Part shown: positions 1-5,692 of the stretch, in pieces
How the letters are laid out: the number at the start of each line of letters is the position of its first letter
Position numbering within the stretch: position 1 is the stretch's first letter
NCBI GenBank assembly: GCA_016780435.1
Contig: JADHLU010000072.1
Span: 1 to 5,692 of the forward strand
Direction: 5' to 3'
Source of the DNA: Flavobacteriaceae bacterium
GTDB taxonomy: Bacteria; Bacteroidota; Bacteroidia; Flavobacteriales; Flavobacteriaceae
DNA length: 5,692 bases
Made by a program: the position numbers and the translations under genes
Notes under the pieces: model-generated
What the model saw: only the letters and a program-made list of their open reading frames with translations
What the model was told of the DNA's origin: nothing
The model's database searches: none

Positions 1-1163
1 TTTCAGAGACTAAGGTAGTAGTTGGCCTTTCAGGAGGAGTTGACTCTAGCGTGGCCGCCTATCTGCTTAAAAAGCAAGGCTACCAGGTCATTGGGCTATT
101 TATGAAAAATTGGCACGACGATTCGGTGACTATATCAGACGAGTGTCCATGGCTTGAAGACTCAAATGATGCCCTTATCGTGGCCGATCGGTTGCAGATA
201 CCTTTTCAGACTATCGATCTGAGCGAAGAATACAAAAAGCGAATTGTAGACTATATGTTCGCTGAATACCAATCGGGTCGCACCCCGAACCCCGATGTGT
301 TGTGTAATCGCGAAATAAAGTTTGACGTTTTCCTGAAACAAGCACTCGCTTTAGGCGCCGATTTTGTGGCGACTGGCCACTATTGCAGGCGCGAAGAAGT
401 GGTTAGCGAGGGCAAGCCCATTTATCGCTTATTGTCTGGTTTAGATCGGGCGAAAGATCAGTCGTACTTTTTGTGCCAGCTGAGCCAACACCAACTCGCC
501 AAGAGTTTATTTCCCATAGGCCACTTGCAGAAAGCTGAGGTAAGATCTATTGCGCGAGATGCGAACTTAATTACGGCAGAAAAACGCGATTCTCAAGGCC
601 TGTGTTTTATCGGCAAGGTTCGGCTTCCCGAATTCTTACAACAGCGTTTGGCGCCTAAGAAAGGGCGTATCATTGAAATCACCGAAAGGCCAGAGGGTTT
701 AGAAGAGAAAGAAGACCTTCAAGGTCGAAGTGAATCGTATCGTTTTCGCCCTGATATGGGCATTGAAAGAGGATTTCATCAGGGCGCTCATTTTCTCACC
801 ATAGGTCAGCGTAAAGGACTAGCGGTAGGCGGAACAAAAGATCCGCTCTTTGTCATCGGCATTGATACCGTTGAAAATCTGGTCTACGTGGGTCAAGGCA
901 GCGACCATTGGGCCTTGTGGAGAGACACCTTGTACATCGAATCAAGCGATCTGCACTATGTGCGCGAAGATCTGAAGCATGTGACGGAGGTCAAAGCCCG
1001 TATACGTTACCGTCAGCCTTTAGAGGCCGCCACACTTATTCCCGATAACGAAAGGGGAGGAGTATACCTGCGTTTCGAGCGCAAGCAGTCGGCGATCACC
1101 CCTGGTCAATTTGCGGCCTGGTATCTTGAAGACGAACTCATCGGATCTGGAGTAATTTCATAG
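1..1163 (+). CDS. mnmA: tRNA-specific 2-thiouridylase MnmA (5' end outside window)
   Basis: Cytoplasmic enzyme that adenylates and then thiolates U34 in the wobble position of Lys, Glu and Gln tRNAs, giving the s2U part of mnm5s2U. The reading frame is open to the left edge (first full codon at 3) and reads [20 protein letters not shown]. The ATP-binding PP-loop SGGVDSS is encoded at 30-50, so the GTG at 51 is not the start. The codon ending at base 2 is NTT, so the true start lies upstream, probably only a few codons away. The first catalytic cysteine is in [12 protein letters not shown] (codon 303-305) and the second, persulfide-bearing cysteine in GLCFIG (codon 603-605). ATGHY, DQSYFL and the central-domain motif [13 protein letters not shown] are also present. 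The visible 386 residues already exceed the E. coli protein (about 368), because of a charged insertion encoded near 678-785 that I recall as usual in Bacteroidota. Family assignment is very secure; stop is TAG. Confidence 0.97.
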   Translation, partial: SETKVVVGLSGGVDSSVAAYLLKKQGYQVIGLFMKNWHDDSVTISDECPWLEDSNDALIVADRLQIPFQTIDLSEEYKKRIVDYMFAEYQSGRTPNPDVLCNREIKFDVFLKQALALGADFVATGHYCRREEVVSEGKPIYRLLSGLDRAKDQSYFLCQLSQHQLAKSLFPIGHLQKAEVRSIARDANLITAEKRDSQGLCFIGKVRLPEFLQQRLAPKKGRIIEITERPEGLEEKEDLQGRSESYRFRPDMGIERGFHQGAHFLTIGQRKGLAVGGTKDPLFVIGIDTVENLVYVGQGSDHWALWRDTLYIESSDLHYVREDLKHVTEVKARIRYRQPLEAATLIPDNERGGVYLRFERKQSAITPGQFAAWYLEDELIGSGVIS

Positions 1164-1205
1164 GCATCGTGCTTAAAAGCCTTATTTTCGACTTGAATCT
1201 GCAGT
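1164..1205 (+). other. Short spacer between mnmA and the glycosyltransferase gene
   Basis: This 42-base gap is the only non-coding sequence in the window. It holds a tiny palindrome, GCTTAAAAGC (1171-1180), whose 4-bp stem and 2-base loop are too weak to call a terminator even though a T-rich run follows. TATTTTCG (1183-1190) resembles the Bacteroidota -7 element TAnnTTTG with one mismatch, but it has no convincing -33 partner. No Shine-Dalgarno sequence precedes the ATG at 1206. I infer that transcription can read through from mnmA. Confidence 0.5.
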
Positions 1206-2864
1206 ATGAGATACGCGCTTAAAGAACATCCAAGTACCCTTTATGTGTTTCTGGCGGTCTGGTTTTTATCCGGAGCTATTCAGGGCGGATTAATGCCGCT
1301 ATCAGGAGAGGAAGCCTATTACTGGCTGTTCTCTAGAAATTTGCAATGGGGATATCTCGATCATCCTCCTGCAGTGGCCTTCTTTTCGTATTTAGGATCA
1401 TTACTAGGTCCAGGTGAATTTGGCGCACGCCTATTCTCCAGCCTGCTCAGTACGGCCACTATTTGGTTTCTATACGACCTCTGCGGAAAGAAGCACATCA
1501 GGCTATTTCTGTTTATGGTGGTCGGCCTGCTTGCAGTACATGCAGGTAGTTTCTTGATAAAGACTGATGTTCCGCTCCTCTTCTTTGAGACCTTGTTTTT
1601 TTGGTTCTATAAGCGCTATGTTGAGCGCGAGCGCTGGCAGGAGGTCTTAGGTGTTTCATTAGCCATTGCCGGAATGCTGCTCAGTAAGTACCACGGCGTA
1701 TTGATTGTGTTTTTTACCCTTCTGTCTAACCCTAAGTTGGTGTTTAGGCCCTCTTTTTGGGGTATTGTTATTTTGAGCTTACTGCTCTTAAGCCCACACA
1801 TTTATTGGCTTTACCTCAACGATTGGTCTAGTTTTGTCTTTCACCTCAACGATCGAGCTGATATTAGTTTTAAGACAGCTAATGTAGTGTCATACCTGCT
1901 ATCACAACCCTTGGTTCTTGGGCCATTGGTGAGTATCCCCCTCTTTATAGCACTCTTCAAGAAAGGCGTCAAAAGCGATCTCAATCGCGCCCTTAAGTGG
2001 GTATTTTTTGGTGTGCTTATCTTCTTTTTATTTCAATCGTTTAAAGTGTTTATTCACAAACACTGGACCAGTGTAGTGCTCGTACCCTTAATGATTCTTG
2101 CATTTGAACCGCTTTCTAAATCGGCTGCTTTGGGGTTGTGGTTGAGGCGACTTAGTCGGTTTTCATTGTTCTTTTTCGTTTTATTTCGGGTCTACCTCAG
2201 TGTTGATTTTCTTCCGAAGTCGCTGAGCAATGAGCTTGAACCCCTTCATAATTGGGATAATTGGGCCCAAGAGTTAGACGCGTTATCTGAAGGCCACCCC
2301 ATTGTATTTATTAACAGCTATGAAAACGCCTCTAGGTATCAGTTTTATTCGGGTAAGACTGCCCACACATTAAGCACCGTATACTTCAATAATACGCAGT
2401 TTGATTATTGGGATGGCGAACAAACCTTTAGAGACAAGAAGGTATTGGTGGTTCACCACAAAAGAAACCAAAAAGGATTTAAGACCTATACGGCATCAAA
2501 CAACGCGCGTATTTACTACCGATTTGTTGACCGTTTTAGGGCATTCGATAAGTTGGCCGTTGCGGTTGAGCCGTTGGCTGATGGGCGATTTGCCTTGACT
2601 ATTCACAACCCCTACAGTTTTGAGTTGCGTTCAGAATCAGCTAGTGAGGTTAAATTAAACGCTTATCTGCTGGAGGGAGAGCGTATAATTAAAGAGAAAA
2701 CGGTTATTAATGCGTTAACACTGCAGCCAGGCGAGACGTTATTGGACACTCTTGACATAGATTTGAAGGTGGCCGAAAATCGGTTTCATCTGCGCTTCGC
2801 GGTTCAGACTGAAGCGTTGCCCCCGACCATTAATAGTAATAGACTAACCCTAAGTGCTCGCTAA
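1206..2864 (+). CDS. Integral membrane glycosyltransferase, GT39 / PMT_2 (ArnT-like) family
   Basis: GT-C fold inner-membrane enzyme of the family that transfers a sugar from a polyprenyl-phosphate donor to an acceptor on the periplasmic side; donor and acceptor cannot be read from the sequence. The 552-residue protein has about ten hydrophobic helices within residues 10-335. Family landmarks are GEEAYYW (34-40) in the first large periplasmic loop, DHPP (52-55), KTDVPLLFF (119-127, usual form TPDxPLL), LSKYHG (159-164) and HKHWTS (284-289). A soluble part follows, with INSYENASRYQFYSGK (369-384), typical of this family in Bacteroidota. The last 100 or so residues look beta-rich (ALTIHNPY, ALTLQPGETLLDTLDIDL) and may be an Ig-like domain. 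The usual DE of the first catalytic loop reads EE here. ATG 1206 is the first start after an in-frame TGA at 1194. The stop TAA shares a base with the mazG start. The family call is firm; the substrate is unknown. Confidence 0.9.
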   Translation: MRYALKEHPSTLYVFLAVWFLSGAIQGGLMPLSGEEAYYWLFSRNLQWGYLDHPPAVAFFSYLGSLLGPGEFGARLFSSLLSTATIWFLYDLCGKKHIRLFLFMVVGLLAVHAGSFLIKTDVPLLFFETLFFWFYKRYVERERWQEVLGVSLAIAGMLLSKYHGVLIVFFTLLSNPKLVFRPSFWGIVILSLLLLSPHIYWLYLNDWSSFVFHLNDRADISFKTANVVSYLLSQPLVLGPLVSIPLFIALFKKGVKSDLNRALKWVFFGVLIFFLFQSFKVFIHKHWTSVVLVPLMILAFEPLSKSAALGLWLRRLSRFSLFFFVLFRVYLSVDFLPKSLSNELEPLHNWDNWAQELDALSEGHPIVFINSYENASRYQFYSGKTAHTLSTVYFNNTQFDYWDGEQTFRDKKVLVVHHKRNQKGFKTYTASNNARIYYRFVDRFRAFDKLAVAVEPLADGRFALTIHNPYSFELRSESASEVKLNAYLLEGERIIKEKTVINALTLQPGETLLDTLDIDLKVAENRFHLRFAVQTEALPPTINSNRLTLSAR

Positions 2865-3643
2865 TGCCTGTAAAAGATCGTAAACTTCAGCTCGAAGCCT
2901 TCTCACGTTTATTAGATATCATGGATGACCTTCGTGAAAAATGTCCGTGGGATCGCAAGCAGACCTTTGAATCGTTGCGCACCCTGACTATCGAGGAGAC
3001 TTACGAATTGTCTGACGCCATTGCCGATAATGACCTAGAAGAGGTGCGTAAAGAATTGGGAGACCTTTTGTTGCATATCGTCTTCTACGCCAAGCTAGGG
3101 GAAGAAGCAGGGGCTTTTGATGTAGCGACTATTGCAAACGGAATTTGCGAAAAGTTGATTGTGCGTCATCCGCACATATACGCAGACGTCAAGGTGAGCA
3201 GTGAGGAAGATGTAAAGAAGAATTGGGAAAAGATAAAGCTTAAAGAGGGTAAGACCTCGGTGCTCGAAGGTGTGCCAAGAGGATTGTCATCGGTGATTAA
3301 GGCGCAGCGCATTCAAGAAAAGGCCGCAGGCGTAGGATTTGAGTGGGAGAAAACCGCTGATGTGCTAGCTAAGGTGAAAGAAGAATGGGATGAGCTTGAG
3401 GTCGAAATAGCGCGTGACCATAAAGAACACATGGAGCAAGAGTTCGGAGACCTTTTATTTTCAATGATCAATCTATCTCGGTTTCTGAAAATTAATCCCG
3501 AGAATGCGCTTGAGCGCACCAATAAAAAATTCATAAAGCGTTTTCAATTTATCGAAGAGCAAGCGCGTGCTTCAAACAAAATGCTAGCAGATATGACTTT
3601 AGAGGAGATGGATGAACTTTGGAAAGCCGCAAAAAACCAATGA
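2864..3643 (+). CDS. mazG: Nucleoside triphosphate pyrophosphohydrolase MazG
   Basis: Cytoplasmic all-alpha NTP pyrophosphatase that hydrolyses (d)NTPs to NMPs plus pyrophosphate, thought to clear aberrant nucleotides and, in E. coli, to lower ppGpp under starvation. At 259 residues it matches the two-domain E. coli form (about 263). The N-terminal MazG domain shows CPWD (27-30), the metal-binding helix EETYE (44-48) and KELGD (63-67). RHPHIYADV (101-109) and NWEKIK (120-125) lead into a second domain with KEEWDELE (172-179) and EFGDLLF (193-199), followed by NPENALERTNKKFIKRF (211-227). Metal ligands are intact in both halves, although in the E. coli enzyme only the C-terminal domain is reported to be catalytic. 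ATG 2864 overlaps the previous stop in TAATG, and its own TGA lies in the ATGA of the MATE gene, so it is probably translated by coupling. No upstream antitoxin or relA gene is present, unlike the E. coli mazEF-mazG setting. Confidence 0.97.
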   Translation: MPVKDRKLQLEAFSRLLDIMDDLREKCPWDRKQTFESLRTLTIEETYELSDAIADNDLEEVRKELGDLLLHIVFYAKLGEEAGAFDVATIANGICEKLIVRHPHIYADVKVSSEEDVKKNWEKIKLKEGKTSVLEGVPRGLSSVIKAQRIQEKAAGVGFEWEKTADVLAKVKEEWDELEVEIARDHKEHMEQEFGDLLFSMINLSRFLKINPENALERTNKKFIKRFQFIEEQARASNKMLADMTLEEMDELWKAAKNQ

Positions 3644-5028
3644 TTACTTCTATAAAAAAGTATTTAGCCGAGGTTCCGTATAATATTAATCTCGCCGCTC
3701 CTGTAATTCTCGGAATGTTAGGTCACACCTTAGTGGCCTTTGCCGATAATATCATGGTAGGACGGTTAGGTCCGGCCGAGCTTGCAGCAGTTTCACTGGG
3801 AAATAGCTTCCTTTTTATCGCCATGTCAGTGGGGCTTGGTCTCTCAACAGCCATAACGCCACTTATTGCCGAGGCTGACGGGTTTAAGAAACAATTTGAG
3901 ATAAAGAAGGTCTTTAAGCACGGAGTGCTGATCTGCGCTGTAGTAGGGCTAGTACTCACCGGTGTTGTCTTTCTCTCTGTGCCCTTGCTCTATCAAATGC
4001 AGCAGCCCGAAGAGGTATTGGTTTTTGCAGTACCCTTTTTGACTATAGTTGGGGTATCGTTGATTCCGCTCATGCTCTTTCAAGCTATAAAACAGCTTTG
4101 CGATGGGCTGTCTCGCACCCGTTTGCCCATGTACGCTTCTATCATAGGTAACCTTCTCAATGTGTTACTGAATTACCTATTAATCTTCGGAAACTTCGGC
4201 TTTCCAGAAATGGGGGTTGCAGGGGCCGCCTTAGGCACCTTGATTTCACGACTGGTCATGCTGTTGCTGCTGATCGCGTTCTTGAAGGGCTCCCCATTTT
4301 TTGCTCCTTTACTTTCGGATCTTAGATGGAGTGTAGTCAGCTGGAGATTCTCAAGACGCATTCTGGCTTTGGGATTACCCTCTTCGTTTCAAGTTTTCTT
4401 TGAAGTCACCCTGTTTACCTCGGCCATTTGGTTGAGTGGTATCTTAGGAACGCTGCATCAGGCAGCCAATCAAATCGCTCTCAATTTGGCTTCGATGACC
4501 TATATGGTGGGCATTGGTTTAAATGTGGCCGCGATGATTCGTGTGGGTAACCAGCGCGGTAAACGCGATTACAAGAGGTTAAATGAAGTAGCCCAGTCGA
4601 TTTTTTTTCTAACCCTTGTGATCGAACTTGTATTTGCCTTAGGCTTTCTAACGGCCAGAGAGGTGTTGCCGGCTTTGTATTTAGATGCGAATGACCCCTT
4701 AAATCGCACCGACAACTTATTTGTAATGGGCTTGGCGAGTGAACTCTTGTTATGGGCGGCTATTTTTCAAGTTTTTGATGGGCTTCAGGTGGTAATCATC
4801 GGAGCCTTAAGGGGTATGCAAGACGTTAATTTTACTGCCTATATTACATTTGTGGCCTATTGGATTATCGGATTTCCTGTATCCTATTACCTTGGATTAC
4901 ACACCTCATTAGCTACTCAAGGCATATGGATTGGGCTTACCCTGGGGCTTACGGTCTCCGCCTTATTGTTGTACCTTCGATTTCAGTATTTATCCAAAAC
5001 ACACCGCATTCACTATGTCACTTCCTAG
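3640..5028 (+). CDS. MATE-family multidrug/Na+ (or H+) antiporter, NorM-like
   Basis: Inner-membrane efflux protein of the multidrug and toxic compound extrusion family, which exports cationic or other organic compounds in exchange for Na+ or H+; the substrate is not predictable. With ATG 3640 it has 462 residues and about twelve membrane helices in two homologous halves (start APVILGMLG, second half near FFEVTLF). It retains family acidic residues: D36 in FADNIMVG of helix 1, E255 in FFEVTLF of helix 7, and D380 in QVFDGLQ of helix 10, just before the family motif GALRGMQD. D36 and E255 fall at the same numbers as in Vibrio cholerae NorM, as I recall it. A TTG at 3619 would add seven residues, but ATG 3640 forms the classic ATGA overlap with the mazG stop and gives the expected N-terminus MITSIKKYLAEVPYN. 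The last 14 bases overlap the next gene in another frame. The family is certain; the exact NorM subgroup is not. Confidence 0.95.
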   Translation: MITSIKKYLAEVPYNINLAAPVILGMLGHTLVAFADNIMVGRLGPAELAAVSLGNSFLFIAMSVGLGLSTAITPLIAEADGFKKQFEIKKVFKHGVLICAVVGLVLTGVVFLSVPLLYQMQQPEEVLVFAVPFLTIVGVSLIPLMLFQAIKQLCDGLSRTRLPMYASIIGNLLNVLLNYLLIFGNFGFPEMGVAGAALGTLISRLVMLLLLIAFLKGSPFFAPLLSDLRWSVVSWRFSRRILALGLPSSFQVFFEVTLFTSAIWLSGILGTLHQAANQIALNLASMTYMVGIGLNVAAMIRVGNQRGKRDYKRLNEVAQSIFFLTLVIELVFALGFLTAREVLPALYLDANDPLNRTDNLFVMGLASELLLWAAIFQVFDGLQVVIIGALRGMQDVNFTAYITFVAYWIIGFPVSYYLGLHTSLATQGIWIGLTLGLTVSALLLYLRFQYLSKTHRIHYVTS

Positions 5029-5242
5029 ATTTTTATTGGCCGACAATTCTGATCATCCTGACACTGTTTTTGTTTTACACACCGAGTATCCGCGCTTTTT
5101 GCTCAACGTGGCTAACGATGAGGTTACTTGGTTTGAGTCGTTTGATGATGACGACATTTCAGATCTTGAAGAGGAGAGTGTAAAACTCATTGAAGAGGCC
5201 TTGACCTTTTACGATAAAGAGATCGAAGCATTTGATGCCTGA
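5015..5242 (+). CDS. Small acidic protein of unknown function (75 aa)
   Basis: I do not know its function. I recall very similar short proteins, beginning MSLPRFLLADN and containing HTEYPRF and ANDEVxW, as conserved hypothetical proteins in flavobacteria. From ATG 5015 it has 75 residues: 21 Asp/Glu against 4 Lys/Arg. There is no signal peptide, membrane segment, cysteine or obvious metal motif. Residues 1-40 look like short beta strands (VFVLHTEYPRFLLNVANDEVTWF). An acidic turn DDDD (44-47) follows, then a likely amphipathic helix, 48-72. The same frame is open further upstream to an ATG at 4931, but that would overlap the MATE gene by about 98 bases and add a Cys/Pro-rich segment unlike the rest, so 5015 is preferred. 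It overlaps the MATE 3' end by 14 bases and its TGA overlaps the PAP2 ATG (TGATG), placing it inside the operon. It is probably cytoplasmic. Confidence 0.85.
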   Translation: MSLPRFLLADNSDHPDTVFVLHTEYPRFLLNVANDEVTWFESFDDDDISDLEEESVKLIEEALTFYDKEIEAFDA

Positions 5243-5692
5243 TGCTTGAATGTATTCAACAGATTGATCGCTCTTTTTTAGTCTGGGTTCAAAGTTTTGG
5301 AACGCCTTTCTTAGATCGTTTCTGGCTTATTATTACCGAAAAAGAGAACAGTTTGCCCCTCTACTTGGTCATGCTCTTTTTGGCTCAGCGTTATTTGGGA
5401 TGGAAGCGGTTTGGAATACTCGTTTTATTTACGGTGCTGTTGATCACCGTTTCTGATCAATTTACCAACGCCTTTAAGAACGGATTTATGCGCCTTAGAC
5501 CCTGCCACGATCCTGAAGTTATCCCGCTACTGAGACCGCTCAATTACTGCGGGGGCATGTATAGTTTCTATTCGGGTCACGCTTCAAATGGGTTTGCTGC
5601 GGCCACCTTCTTTGCGCTCATCTTTATGAGGTTTCACAAGGCGTTTCGATGGTTGTTCTTTTGGGCTTTTCTTCTAGCCTTTAGTAGGGTTT
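5242..5692 (+). CDS. PAP2-family membrane phosphatase (3' end outside window)
   Basis: Membrane phosphatase of the type 2 phosphatidic-acid phosphatase superfamily, whose members act on lipid phosphates such as undecaprenyl diphosphate, phosphatidylglycerol phosphate or lipid A; which one applies cannot be told here. ATG 5242 overlaps the preceding stop in TGATG and begins MLECIQQIDRSFLVWVQSFG. The 150 visible residues include FWLIITEKENSLPLYLV (27-43) and hydrophobic helices near 57-75, 114-130 and 136-150. Catalytic motif 1, K-x6-RP, is complete (K79, R86, P87, continuing CHDP). Motif 2 is YSGHASN (S111, G112, H113) with Tyr where many members have Pro. The window ends just as motif 3 should begin: FSRV, residues 147-150, would start SR-x5-H-x3-D. 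From the usual family size, roughly 40 residues are probably missing. CGGMYSFYSGHASN is the form I associate with Bacteroidota. No stop codon is seen, so the gene is cut by the window edge, not broken. Confidence 0.93.
   Translation, partial: MLECIQQIDRSFLVWVQSFGTPFLDRFWLIITEKENSLPLYLVMLFLAQRYLGWKRFGILVLFTVLLITVSDQFTNAFKNGFMRLRPCHDPEVIPLLRPLNYCGGMYSFYSGHASNGFAAATFFALIFMRFHKAFRWLFFWAFLLAFSRV

Noticed and set aside
714..726. Palindrome GACCTT-C-AAGGTC inside mnmA.
   Set aside because: It has a one-base centre, lies in conserved coding sequence and has no second copy; chance is the simplest explanation.
1171..1190. Palindrome GCTTAAAAGC followed by a T-rich run, as a terminator of mnmA, with TATTTTCG as a promoter element.
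   Set aside because: The stem is only 4 bp with a 2-base loop and no GC-rich core. TATTTTCG has one mismatch to TAnnTTTG and no recognisable -33 element at the right distance.
1813..1853. Direct repeat ACCTCAACGAT at 1813 and 1843 in the glycosyltransferase gene.
   Set aside because: The two copies encode LND in a normal conserved family segment (YLNDWSSFVFHLNDR). The spacing of 30 bases is in frame, and there is no sign of a tandem array.
3619..3639. TTG at 3619 as the start of the MATE protein.
   Set aside because: The ATG at 3640 gives the classic ATGA overlap and a normal family N-terminus; the extra seven residues are only the antisense-free continuation of the frame within mazG.
1616..4361. 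Several minus-strand ORFs of 60-80 codons.
   Set aside because: All lie inside strongly supported plus-strand genes and have compositions expected from reading conserved coding sequence backwards.
4860..5183. A 107-codon ORF overlapping the end of the MATE gene and the acidic protein.
   Set aside because: It is in a third frame, across two better-supported genes, and its translation resembles no protein I know.

Overview
The window looks like a chromosomal stretch of a member of the Bacteroidota, most likely a flavobacterium (order Flavobacteriales). I infer this from the protein sequences. MnmA has the form I know from Bacteroidota, with [10 protein letters not shown] after the PP-loop domain and an extra charged stretch before the [13 protein letters not shown] motif. 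The MATE transporter and the short acidic protein also resemble flavobacterial relatives. Starts lack clear Shine-Dalgarno sequences, which is usual in this phylum. I could run no database search, so the placement rests on recall.

All six genes are on the plus strand and the window is almost entirely coding. In order they are: mnmA, cut by the left edge (1-1163); a 42-base spacer; a membrane glycosyltransferase of the GT39/PMT_2 type (1206-2864); mazG (2864-3643); a MATE-family efflux pump (3640-5028); a 75-residue acidic protein of unknown function (5015-5242); and a PAP2 phosphatase, cut by the right edge (5242-5692). No stretch without a gene exceeds 42 bases. I see no RNA genes, mobile elements, CRISPR arrays, attachment sites or convincing terminators.

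The last five genes are packed with overlaps: TAATG between the glycosyltransferase and mazG, ATGA between mazG and the MATE gene, 14 bases between the MATE gene and the acidic protein, and TGATG between the acidic protein and PAP2. This argues for one transcript with translational coupling. The spacer after mnmA is short and has no clear terminator, so mnmA may be the upstream part of the same operon.

The genes do not form one obvious pathway. mnmA and mazG are housekeeping genes (tRNA thiolation and nucleotide-pool sanitation). The glycosyltransferase, MATE pump and PAP2 phosphatase are inner-membrane or envelope functions. The glycosyltransferase and PAP2 could both touch polyprenyl-phosphate carriers, but that is inference. 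The region is largely ordinary; the item most deserving a second look is the small acidic protein between the MATE and PAP2 genes.
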